13,812 nucleotides of DNA from CAYLGT01 sp964383465 (lineage in GTDB: Bacteria; Patescibacteriota; Saccharimonadia; Saccharimonadales; Saccharimonadaceae). The notes beneath the pieces are model-generated. The model was not told where the DNA came from and ran no database searches. It was given only the letters and a program-made list of their open reading frames with translations. Below, one piece after another: positions 1 to 6,936 of this stretch. Each line of letters begins with the position of its first letter. Position 1 is the stretch's first letter. The stretch is taken from assembly GCA_964383465.1 (NCBI GenBank), contig CAYLGT010000020.1:1-13812 (forward strand), written 5' to 3'. The translations under genes and the position numbers were made by a program.

Positions 1-902
1 TTGAAGCTGCGTTCAGCGTCGGGGTCTGCATGACGAGAGATAGGTGGTCGCACAAGAGTTTTTGGTCCTTTGCGACGCTCGTCGAGTTCATGAAGTGACT
101 GTATGAAGAAATTCTCCATAAGCCATTCGCGACCAGGTGCAGCCTGACCGACGACAGTGAACAGGTATAGTTTGTCGCCCCACTGCTCTTCTCTAGTGAT
201 GCTTGGTTTTTCGATAACTTTCAGCGTCCCGGTTGGAATGGTCGCGATAGCTTTTTCGATAAGCGTGCGACCGACGTTTTTGTTGTTCACAAAGATGTCG
301 ACCGCCGTCGTGCGCACACCTCGTGGCGTGACGCGGACTGCCTGAATGTGCTGGTTATGAAGCCAGACGACTTCCCCGTTGAGACTGCGAAGTTTCGTCG
401 AACGTAGCGTGACCCGTTCAACGACGCCAGCGAGATCCATAAACGGCTCGATGCGCACATAGTCACCAACACTGAACCACTGTTCTATGATCATGGCAGA
501 TCCAGCAGTTATGTCACGTAGTACCATACCGATCGTTCCACCGGCGAGCACGATGAAGAGCGTACTCGCTCCGATAGCTGCGGTTGTATTGTCGGAATTT
601 TGTCCAAATAAGCGCCATAGATAATACGCGACGAGACCGACGATGAGCACACGCACGACAGCGATAGCAACACTTAGGTACGTTTCTACGCGGCGTAGAC
701 GCACCTGTCGTTCGGCGTCGTTTGTCGAGTCTGAGCGCACGGCAACAAGCTGAGCGATACGCACAATCCCTAACGCGACTAACTTAGATACATAAAACGC
801 CAGTACCAACGCAACTGCGAAAAGCAGCAGTGACTGGTAGGCATTCGGATGAGTGAAGAAGCTCTGGAGCTCTTCGGCGAGTGAGTTGATTATCTTTTCC
901 AC
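1..902 (-). CDS. MscS-family mechanosensitive ion channel, C-terminus beyond window
   Basis: Small-conductance mechanosensitive channel of the cytoplasmic membrane, expected to open under membrane tension and release solutes in hypo-osmotic shock. The reverse strand reads open for about 300 codons to the window edge. Three hydrophobic segments lie near residues 22-50, 75-99 and 107-138. The third is the Gly/Ala-rich pore helix (IVLAGGTIGMVLRD) and leads into the family-typical beta domain: IIEQWFSVGDYVRIE (138-152), then AGVVERVTLRSTKLRS and GEVVWLHNQHI. The alpha/beta domain follows to about residue 275. The start is GTG at 902-900, 2 nt after the cyoE stop; no convincing Shine-Dalgarno is seen, so translation probably relies on coupling to cyoE. 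Its place as last gene of a respiratory operon is unusual. Family assignment is firm; substrate and gating are not known. Confidence 0.9.
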   Translation of the reverse strand, partial: MEKIINSLAEELQSFFTHPNAYQSLLLFAVALVLAFYVSKLVALGIVRIAQLVAVRSDSTNDAERQVRLRRVETYLSVAIAVVRVLIVGLVAYYLWRLFGQNSDNTTAAIGASTLFIVLAGGTIGMVLRDITAGSAMIIEQWFSVGDYVRIEPFMDLAGVVERVTLRSTKLRSLNGEVVWLHNQHIQAVRVTPRGVRTTAVDIFVNNKNVGRTLIEKAIATIPTGTLKVIEKPSITREEQWGDKLYLFTVVGQAAPGREWLMENFFIQSLHELDERRKGPKTLVRPPISRHADPDAERSF

Positions 903-904
903 GA

Positions 905-1771
905 CTACAAGTGTAACAGAGGTCGCAAAACTAAGCCATCGAGGCTAAGCATGGCGCTAAACAGCAGTAGTAACTTTAGCGAAAAGACAAACTGTCGACG
1001 GGCCCACTTCTCTTCGCTTGCGGGACGCTCCAGACAAAGCTTCAGCCACCAGAGTGCGCCTACGCCTACAACAACCGTAAATACCCATGACGCCCCTCCC
1101 CATAGACTGAGGGCGAGCACCGCAGCGATAAATGCCAGTACGTAAACGATTATCTGTCGCCTGGTAGCCTCAAAGCCTTTTACTACCGGCAAAATCGGTA
1201 GATTTGCCGCGGAGTAATCCTTCTTTCGAAACAGCCCGATGGCGTAAAAATGTGGCATTTGCCATGTAGCGAGGAGCAAAAATAGCAGTCCAGCCGCGAC
1301 GTCAATTCGCCCCGCAGCAGCTGCGTAGCCGATGACCGGGGGTGTTGAGCCCGAAATAGTACCAATGAGCGTGCTATGGATGGTGTGGCGCTTTGAGTAG
1401 GTGTAGAGCCCCACATAGGCCACATGGCCTATAAGCGCTACAAGTAGCGCCAAATAGTTCACGGTGAGTGCTAAAAATGTCACTCCGGCGAAAAGTAGCA
1501 AAACACCATAGGTAGTGGCCGCTACCACACCTATAGCGCCTACTGGAAGTTCGCGTTTGGCGGTGCGGCTCATGCGCGCGTCGATGTCTCGGTCGATGAC
1601 GTTGTTGAGCACACACGCTGAGGCGATGACGAGCATAGTGCCAACTAGCATGCCAGAGAACGTTGTTAGCTCAAAGTCACCCACAAACAGATAGCCAGCG
1701 CTGGCGGCCATGGCGTTGCTGTAGACAATACCTGGCTTTGTCAGGCGGTAATACTGCGAGATCAGGCTCAT
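905..1771 (-). CDS. cyoE: Protoheme IX farnesyltransferase (heme O synthase)
   Basis: Membrane prenyltransferase that adds a farnesyl group to heme B to make heme O, the high-spin heme of bo3 oxidases. The protein has 288 residues, the usual length, and seven to nine hydrophobic segments. The first polyprenyl-diphosphate motif NxxxDxxxD is intact (N56, D60, D64, in NNVIDRDIDARMSRT). Other family signatures are YTYSKRHT (about 123-130), GSTPPVIGY (141-149) and the loop TWQMPHFYAIGLFRKKDY (169-186). The ATG overlaps the cyoD stop by 4 nt (ATGA), so translation is probably coupled. Its presence predicts that the upstream oxidase carries heme O. A CtaB-type role in an aa3 pathway is unlikely because no heme A synthase is seen and the neighbouring oxidase is quinol-type. 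Confidence 0.97.
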   Translation of the reverse strand: MSLISQYYRLTKPGIVYSNAMAASAGYLFVGDFELTTFSGMLVGTMLVIASACVLNNVIDRDIDARMSRTAKRELPVGAIGVVAATTYGVLLLFAGVTFLALTVNYLALLVALIGHVAYVGLYTYSKRHTIHSTLIGTISGSTPPVIGYAAAAGRIDVAAGLLFLLLATWQMPHFYAIGLFRKKDYSAANLPILPVVKGFEATRRQIIVYVLAFIAAVLALSLWGGASWVFTVVVGVGALWWLKLCLERPASEEKWARRQFVFSLKLLLLFSAMLSLDGLVLRPLLHL

Positions 1772-2148
1772 TCGTGGTGACTGTGCTCACTGGAGCCGTG
1801 CGGGAGCTCTTCGTTCTGTATATATGTCTCGACCTCATGAGGAGTCATGTTGTAGTCGAGATTTGCCATGATCCAGAGACTTCCAAGCCCGATGATAAGC
1901 ACCACCATACTCATAAAGACAAACGAAAGCGTGTGGGGACGCGGCTTCTTTTCTTCGCTTAAGTGCAGGAAGTAGACCAACTGAACGAGGAGCTGGCCGA
2001 GTGCGAGGGTGAGCAGGAGACCGACGAGCCCGACGCTGCTCAGTCCTTCCGGACGAAGCCAAACGAGTCCAAATGTAGCGAGTGTTGCAAGCAGTGACAA
2101 CGTAAATCCTGCTACATATCGTTTCATAAGTCGTGAGTAGTGTTTCAT
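1768..2148 (-). CDS. cyoD: Cytochrome bo3 quinol oxidase subunit IV, with His-rich tail
   Basis: Small membrane subunit of the bo3 oxidase, thought in E. coli to assist assembly of the Cu-B site in subunit I. The 126 residues contain three membrane segments (about 11-30, 38-62, 73-95). Family signatures include LVQLVYFLHL (54-63), FVFMSMVVLIIGLGSLWIM (77-95) and NLDYNM (96-101). The E. coli protein, about 109 residues, ends right after the equivalent of NLNYNM. Here about 25 polar residues follow, ending in HGSSEHSHHE, with five His in the last 16 residues. The gene overlaps both cyoC and cyoE by 4 nt. A metal-binding role for the tail is only a possibility. Confidence 0.95.
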   Translation of the reverse strand: MKHYSRLMKRYVAGFTLSLLATLATFGLVWLRPEGLSSVGLVGLLLTLALGQLLVQLVYFLHLSEEKKPRPHTLSFVFMSMVVLIIGLGSLWIMANLDYNMTPHEVETYIQNEELPHGSSEHSHHE

Positions 2149-2735
2149 AGTGCCCCCATGAGATATACCAGCGTAAATATGCAGATCCAGATGATGTCCA
2201 GGAAGTGCCAGAACAAGCTAAACAGCGTCAGTCGGCGCATGAAATGATTGGAAATGCCGCGAGTATGCAGCGAAGCCACCAGAACCCCCAGCCAGAGGAG
2301 GCCTACGGCGATGTGCAGTCCGTGCGTCCCAACCAACGTGAAGTAGCTCGTCAAAAAGCCACTCGCCTGCCAACTGTTGCCCTCGGCGACGAGTTTTGAG
2401 AACTCCCACAGCTCGAGCGACAAAAACGCCGCACCCAGTACAAATGTAACTGCCAGCCAACCGTAGAGGGCTACTTCACGACGGAACCGTGCGCTGAGCA
2501 GCGCCAGGCCGGCCGTGAGCGAGCTTGCAAGCAGGAGAAGTGTCTCCACAAACACAAACGGCAGCGAAAAGAGCTCTTTACTCGTTGCGCCACCAGCTGT
2601 GTTGTTATGAAGCACGGCGTAGGTTGCAAACAACGACGCAAAGATGACACTGTCGGTCATGAGGTATATCCAGAACCCAAAGGTGGTTTTTTGAAACACG
2701 TGGGCGTGCAGGACTTCTTCGCGAGACTTATTCAT
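2145..2735 (-). CDS. cyoC: Cytochrome bo3 quinol oxidase subunit III
   Basis: Subunit III of the heme-copper quinol oxidase, a five-helix membrane protein that binds no redox centre and stabilises subunit I. At 196 residues it is close to E. coli CyoC (204). Clear signatures are FGFWIYLMTDSVIFASLFATYAV (19-41, helix 1), LPFVFVETLLLLASS (58-72) with the conserved Glu64, VGTHGLHIAVGLLW (135-148) and FWHFLDIIWICIFTLVYLMG (175-194). The ATG overlaps the end of cyoB by 8 nt; a GAGGG sequence about 5 nt upstream inside cyoB serves as ribosome binding site. The stop overlaps the cyoD start as ATGA. Confidence 0.97.
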   Translation of the reverse strand: MNKSREEVLHAHVFQKTTFGFWIYLMTDSVIFASLFATYAVLHNNTAGGATSKELFSLPFVFVETLLLLASSLTAGLALLSARFRREVALYGWLAVTFVLGAAFLSLELWEFSKLVAEGNSWQASGFLTSYFTLVGTHGLHIAVGLLWLGVLVASLHTRGISNHFMRRLTLFSLFWHFLDIIWICIFTLVYLMGAL

Positions 2736-4683
2736 AGTGACCCTCGGGACTTTTAAGTTTCAACATGTCACGCGTGACGACGAACTCAGTCTCTTCCTGG
2801 TTGAAGCGGTACAACAGGCTGGTCACAATGCCTATGACACAGATTGCCGCGAGCCACCAGATATGCCATACGATCGCAAAGCTCGCCATAAACGCGAACC
2901 CAGCAACGATCAGGCCTACCGGGGTATTTTTGGGTAGTTCAAACGGCGTGAATTCGTCTGACTTTTTCGTGGCATGCTGTTTTTGCCACAGGAACATGTC
3001 GCGGTGCGTCACACGCGGCAAAACAGCGAAGTTGTAGTACGGGGCCGGAGAAGCCACTGACCACTCCAGTGTTCGGCCGTCCCATGGATCACCGGTCGTG
3101 TCCCGTAGCTCTTTACGCTTCCAGATGCTTATAACTAGTTGAAGTACCTGCGCAAACACACCCAGCCCGATGATGGCGACACCTATGCCTGCCACGATAA
3201 ACAGCCCTTGCCATCCCAGACTTGCGTCGTAGTGATCAAGCCGCCTTGTGGCGCCCATGATACCGAGTATGTAGAGCGGGATAAACGCGCCCATGAAACC
3301 AATTGCCCAGCACCACGCGGCTACTTTGCCCAATCCATCGACAAGCCGAAAACCAAATATCTTTGGGAACCAATAAACCAGTCCGGCCATATAGCCAAAC
3401 ACAACTCCGCCGATCACCATGTTATGGAAGTGTGCAACAAGAAAGAGGCTGTTGTGCATCTGAAAGTCGATGGCTGGAATTGCATGAAGTACACCTGTCA
3501 TACCACCGATGGTAAACGTCACGACAAACGCCATAAACCAATACATAGAGCTATGGAAGTGCACGCGGCCCCTAAACATCGTAAAGAGCCAGTTAAAGAT
3601 CTTTACCCCTGTCGGGATAGCGATGACCATGGTCGCAATACCAAAGAATGTGTTCACATCGGCCCCGGCACCCATCGTAAAGAAGTGGTGCGCCCAGACG
3701 ATGTAGCTAAAGAATGAAATAGCCATGATGGCGACGACCATAGAGGTGTAGCCAAAGAGTTTTTTGCGCGCAAAAGTCGCGACAACTTCTGAAAATACTC
3801 CAAATGCCGGCAAGATGAGGATGTAAACCTCTGGATGCCCCCAAGCCCATATAAGGTTGATGTACATCATCGGGTTGCCGCCCATGTCGGACGTGAAAAA
3901 GTGCATACCCATGGTGCGGTCGAGTGCCAGCATAGTGATGGTTGCCGTCAGAATCGGGAACGAAAAGATGACGAGGATCATGCTACCTAGTACTGACCAA
4001 GCAAAGATAGGCATCTTCATGAGCGTCATGCCGGGCGCGCGCATTTTCAAAATTGTGACTATAAAGTTAATCCCCGAGAGCAAACTACCTATACCGGCTA
4101 TCTGGAGCGCCCAGATCCAGTAATCCACCCCCACGCCTGGACTGAACTCGATACCCGACAGCGGCGGATACGCGAGCCACCCAGTTGCGGCAAATTCTCC
4201 GATTACCAGCGAGCCGTTGATCAGCGCCATTCCCCCGAAAAAGAGCCAGAAACTGACTGAATTCATAAACGGAAATGCCACGTCACGCGTACCGAGCATC
4301 AGCGGCAACACGACGTTGATCAGACCGAACATAAGCCCCATGGCGACGAAAAAGATCATGATCGTACCATGAGCGGTAAAAATTTGCTGAAAATGATCTG
4401 ACTCTAGAAATCCACTGCTGTTACCCGTCGACAGAGCTTGCTGAATGCGCATCATGGCTGCGTCTCCAAAACCACGCAGCAACATAACAAGCGAAACGAC
4501 GATGTACATGACGCCAATTTTTTTTGCGTCCAGAGAGGTGAGCCACTCCGTGTATAGCCAGCGCCATTTTTTGAAATACGTCAGTAGTGCGATGACAGTG
4601 AGCAGCCCGCCAACGATTGACAGAGCACCGCCAAGTGCGACGAGGTTATGTGGCAACGCATCCCATGACAGTCTTCCGAACAT
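2728..4683 (-). CDS. cyoB: Cytochrome bo3 quinol oxidase subunit I (proton-pumping)
   Basis: Catalytic subunit that oxidises quinol, reduces O2 to water and pumps protons. It has 651 residues (E. coli 663) and runs one residue behind E. coli numbering. Heme ligands H105, H418 and H420 and Cu-B ligands H283, H332 and H333 are present, with the Tyr287 cross-link partner and Glu285 in GHPEVY. The D-channel Asp134 (GTRDVAFPF) and K-channel Lys361 (IPTGVKIFNW) mark an A-type pump. The quinol-site residues R70, D74, H97 and Q100 match E. coli R71, D75, H98 and Q101. One oddity is LDAKKIG (51-57), where most relatives have D-H-K. The ATG directly follows the cyoA stop; GGAGG lies about 8 nt upstream. 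High similarity to the proteobacterial enzyme along the whole length suggests lateral acquisition in the lineage. Confidence 0.98.
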   Translation of the reverse strand: MFGRLSWDALPHNLVALGGALSIVGGLLTVIALLTYFKKWRWLYTEWLTSLDAKKIGVMYIVVSLVMLLRGFGDAAMMRIQQALSTGNSSGFLESDHFQQIFTAHGTIMIFFVAMGLMFGLINVVLPLMLGTRDVAFPFMNSVSFWLFFGGMALINGSLVIGEFAATGWLAYPPLSGIEFSPGVGVDYWIWALQIAGIGSLLSGINFIVTILKMRAPGMTLMKMPIFAWSVLGSMILVIFSFPILTATITMLALDRTMGMHFFTSDMGGNPMMYINLIWAWGHPEVYILILPAFGVFSEVVATFARKKLFGYTSMVVAIMAISFFSYIVWAHHFFTMGAGADVNTFFGIATMVIAIPTGVKIFNWLFTMFRGRVHFHSSMYWFMAFVVTFTIGGMTGVLHAIPAIDFQMHNSLFLVAHFHNMVIGGVVFGYMAGLVYWFPKIFGFRLVDGLGKVAAWCWAIGFMGAFIPLYILGIMGATRRLDHYDASLGWQGLFIVAGIGVAIIGLGVFAQVLQLVISIWKRKELRDTTGDPWDGRTLEWSVASPAPYYNFAVLPRVTHRDMFLWQKQHATKKSDEFTPFELPKNTPVGLIVAGFAFMASFAIVWHIWWLAAICVIGIVTSLLYRFNQEETEFVVTRDMLKLKSPEGHYE

Positions 4684-5562
4684 CTAGTACCCTCCGTGTT
4701 TCATGCCATGGTCATACTGGCTTACGATTGAATCAAACAAGTCGGTTTTGTGCAGATGATAGTAGGTCACAGGGTTGTTGAGGCTCTTTTTTCGGAGTTC
4801 TGCATAGTCTTTCGCATCGAAATGATCCCCGACACTTTTAGCGTTGTCGAGCCACTTCTGATAGTCGCTATAGTTCAGGGACTTCGCAGTGAAGTTCATC
4901 TGCGAGTGCCCTTCTCCACTGATGTTTGCCGACAGGCCTCGATAGTCTGCAACCGAATCAGCGTCTAGGTTGAGCTGAGTCACCATGCCCGACATGGCGT
5001 AGATCTGCCCACCCAGCTGCGGTATCCAAAACGAGTTCATAGGTGCGTCAGACGTTATCATGAACCGAACCGGCCGTTCCACTGGAAATGCCACTTCATT
5101 TACCGAAGCGACTTCTTCCTGGGGGTATAAAAACAGCCATTTCCACTGCAGCGCCACTACTTCGATGACCGTTGGCGGTTTCTGTCTAACGAGTGGTCGG
5201 TATGGGTCTAGACTATGCGAGGACTGCCAGGTAACGACGGACAACACGATGATGATCGCGATCGGAATTCCCCACCAAATGACTTCAAGCAAGGTATTAT
5301 TACTCCAGTCTGGCTGATATTTGGAGCTCTGTCTTTTTTCGTTGTAGCGATAAGCAAACCAAAAGAGCAGCACAAACACAGGGACTATGATGAGCAGCAT
5401 AATCGCCGTTGCGAAGTACAGTAGATCACGTTGCTGAGTCGCGATGATCCCCTTGGTATCGATGAGCTGCGGAGTGGCTCCTTGTGAGGCGAAGACCATA
5501 AGTACCCCTAGTGCGATTAACACTAACAGTGGCACCCCGAACTTCCACGCTTTTCCCCACAT
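4684..5562 (-). CDS. cyoA: Cytochrome bo3 quinol oxidase subunit II
   Basis: Subunit II of the quinol oxidase: an N-terminal signal or anchor segment (about 8-25), two membrane helices (45-70, 92-112) and a periplasmic-type cupredoxin domain (about 132-227), 292 residues in all. The Cu-A site is dead, as expected for a quinol oxidase: the loop reads SANISGEGHSQM (211-222) with Ser at both Cys positions, and NSFWIP (176-181) has Asn where Cu-A proteins have His. QIYAMSGM matches E. coli. Unlike E. coli CyoA there is no lipobox Cys at the end of the first segment (VFASQG), so no lipoprotein is predicted. The ATG at 5562 was chosen for an AGGGG 5 nt upstream and because hydrophobic sequence starts soon after. 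An in-frame ATG at 5628 would add a basic 22-residue leader. Confidence 0.95.
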   Translation of the reverse strand: MWGKAWKFGVPLLVLIALGVLMVFASQGATPQLIDTKGIIATQQRDLLYFATAIMLLIIVPVFVLLFWFAYRYNEKRQSSKYQPDWSNNTLLEVIWWGIPIAIIIVLSVVTWQSSHSLDPYRPLVRQKPPTVIEVVALQWKWLFLYPQEEVASVNEVAFPVERPVRFMITSDAPMNSFWIPQLGGQIYAMSGMVTQLNLDADSVADYRGLSANISGEGHSQMNFTAKSLNYSDYQKWLDNAKSVGDHFDAKDYAELRKKSLNNPVTYYHLHKTDLFDSIVSQYDHGMKHGGY

Positions 5563-5567
5563 ATCTG

Positions 5568-5572
5568 CCCCT
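5568..5572 (-). promoter_or_regulatory. Ribosome binding site deciding the cyoA start
   Basis: On the minus strand AGGGG lies 5 nt before the ATG at 5562. No comparable site precedes the alternative in-frame ATG at 5628, which favours the shorter protein. Confidence 0.55.
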
Positions 5573-5578
5573 ACTATA
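5573..5578 (-). promoter_or_regulatory. Possible -10 element for the cyo operon
   Basis: TATAGT on the minus strand, 10 nt before the chosen cyoA start. No good -35 is visible 17 nt upstream. If used, transcription would begin only about 4 nt before the ATG and the AGGGG would lie outside the mRNA, so this element and the ribosome site cannot both be right for the same transcript. Confidence 0.3.
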
Positions 5579-5607
5579 CGTGAAGCAGGTCTAAAGCGGT
5601 AGCGTTT

Positions 5608-5636
5608 TTGCGTGATTTTGCGGGTCATGATATGGT
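5608..5636 (+). promoter_or_regulatory. Putative promoter of the type II NADH dehydrogenase gene
   Basis: TTGCGT (5608-5613), a 17-nt spacer, and TATGGT (5631-5636). Predicted transcription starts near 5643, leaving a leader of about 19 nt that contains the GAAGGA ribosome site. The same -35 hexamer and spacing recur before the glucan operon. Confidence 0.5.
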
Positions 5637-5661
5637 GGAGAAAAGAAGGAAAAAGAAAAAT

Positions 5662-6840
5662 ATGCGTGTCGTAATTGTTGGGGGAGGATTTGGCGGTGTC
5701 AAAACCGCTCTCGAGCTCGCAAAAGATAGAAAAGTTTCCGTGACACTTGTGAGCGACAGGGATCATTTTCTTTTTTACCCTGCACTCTACTCGACCGCAA
5801 CAGGTCACAGCCGACAGCCTTCAGTGATTCCTCTTTCTAAGTTTTTCCATAATCACTCGAATATCAAAGTCGTACACGATACTGTCACAGGCCTCGACTT
5901 ACCTCGCAAAATTGTCGTCGGTGAGAATGGACAGTATCAGTATGACCGCGCCGTCTTCGCTATGGGAGTTGTGACAACCTACTTTGGCATCACAGGCCTC
6001 GACGAGTACAGCTATAGCATCAAGTCGGCCGAAGAAGTGATGCGTTTCAAGAAGCATCTACATGAGTACGTTGCCGCAGATCGTCACCTCGACAAAAACT
6101 ACGTAATTGTTGGTGCAGGTCCAACCGGAGTTGAACTCACCGCATCGCTCGCCAGCTATCTCGCACATATCGCTAAAAAACACGACGTACATCGCAGCAA
6201 AGTGAGCCTCGATCTCGTAGAGGCTGCGCCACGAGTACTGCCGCGCATGAGCGAGGCCGCGAGTCGCATGGTGACAAAGCGCCTGAAAGAACTGGGCGTA
6301 AAAGTTATGACAAACAAAAAAGTTGAGATGCAGGATGATGACAGCATCATGGTCAGCGGTCGCGACATAGAAAGTAGAACCGTCGTCTGGACGTCCGGTG
6401 TGTCGAATCATCCTTTTTTCAAAGAACATGGCGACATATTTCGAATTGCTCCAAACGGCAAAGTTGAAGTAGACCCACAACTCCAGGCCGCACACCATGT
6501 CTATGTCATAGGCGACAACGCAAATACGCAGTACGCAGGCCTCGCTCAAACAGCTGTTCACAACGCTCGTTTTGTTGCTCGCGTCATCCATGCTCAAATA
6601 CACGGCGAGCAAGAACCGGTATTTAGTGCCCAAACTCCCGCTGTTGTCGTTCCTGTCGGGCATAATTGGGCGATATTTGAGTACAAGGGTCTTCGACTGT
6701 CCGGGCTACTGGGCGCATGGGTACGTCGAGCTGCCGATTTCATCGCATATATGGAGTTATTTCCACCCAAAGTTGCCTGGCGTTTATGGTGGGCTGAAGC
6801 GCACAGTGAAGATGCCTGTGATATTTGTGACCTTTCGTAG
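5662..6840 (+). CDS. ndh: Type II NADH:quinone oxidoreductase (NDH-2)
   Basis: Peripheral membrane flavoprotein that passes electrons from NADH to quinone without pumping protons; it would feed the divergent bo3 oxidase. The protein has 392 residues. An N-terminal FAD dinucleotide fold (GGGFGG, 7-12) is followed by an NADH fold (GAGPTG, 151-156) with the conserved Glu158. YVIGDNA (281-287) binds the FAD ribityl chain, and AGLAQTAVHNA (292-302) is the quinone-site helix. The C-terminus carries hydrophobic and aromatic stretches (about 344-378) suited to membrane attachment and ends in CDICDLS. ATG 5662 was chosen because the fold begins at once (MRVVIVGGG) and GAAGGA lies about 11 nt upstream; earlier in-frame ATGs at 5608 and 5632 would add a short basic leader. 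Another quinone-linked disulfide or sulfide oxidoreductase is possible but fits less well. Confidence 0.9.
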   Translation: MRVVIVGGGFGGVKTALELAKDRKVSVTLVSDRDHFLFYPALYSTATGHSRQPSVIPLSKFFHNHSNIKVVHDTVTGLDLPRKIVVGENGQYQYDRAVFAMGVVTTYFGITGLDEYSYSIKSAEEVMRFKKHLHEYVAADRHLDKNYVIVGAGPTGVELTASLASYLAHIAKKHDVHRSKVSLDLVEAAPRVLPRMSEAASRMVTKRLKELGVKVMTNKKVEMQDDDSIMVSGRDIESRTVVWTSGVSNHPFFKEHGDIFRIAPNGKVEVDPQLQAAHHVYVIGDNANTQYAGLAQTAVHNARFVARVIHAQIHGEQEPVFSAQTPAVVVPVGHNWAIFEYKGLRLSGLLGAWVRRAADFIAYMELFPPKVAWRLWWAEAHSEDACDICDLS

Positions 6841-6850
6841 CATAAGCTTC

Positions 6851-6879
6851 TTGCGTAGCCACAGATACAGGTCTATACT
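6851..6879 (+). promoter_or_regulatory. Promoter of the alpha-glucan operon
   Basis: TTGCGT (6851-6856), a 17-nt spacer and TATACT (6874-6879) lie in the 96-nt gap between the ndh stop and the glycosyltransferase gene. Predicted start is near 6886, giving a leader of about 50 nt. No terminator was seen between ndh and this promoter, so readthrough from ndh is possible. Confidence 0.6.
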
Positions 6880-6936
6880 TAAAAACAGATACAACTATGA
6901 GCTAAGGATGGGCTGGGCACTGCTCAACATGAAAAC

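Noticed and set aside
3139..3717. Long plus-strand open frame of 192 codons opposite cyoB
   Set aside because: It lies wholly antisense to well-conserved cyoB, has a low-complexity mixture of His, Cys and Lys typical of shadow frames, and shows no motif.
4684..5562. Cytochrome c oxidase (aa3 or caa3) instead of a quinol oxidase
   Set aside because: Cu-A cysteines are absent, no cytochrome c domain or CxxCH is seen, and CyoB has the full quinol-site set.
5608..5661. Earlier starts for ndh at 5608 or 5632
   Set aside because: The extra residues are Lys/Arg-rich leader sequence covering the promoter and ribosome site; the FAD fold starts at 5662.
5563..5808. N-terminal extension of cyoA up to 5808
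   Set aside because: The extra residues overlap the start of ndh on the other strand and match nothing in CyoA; the AGGGG site supports ATG 5562.
6058..6663. Minus-strand open frame of about 200 codons opposite ndh
   Set aside because: It is antisense to the conserved NDH-2 domains, with no ribosome site and no recognisable domain.
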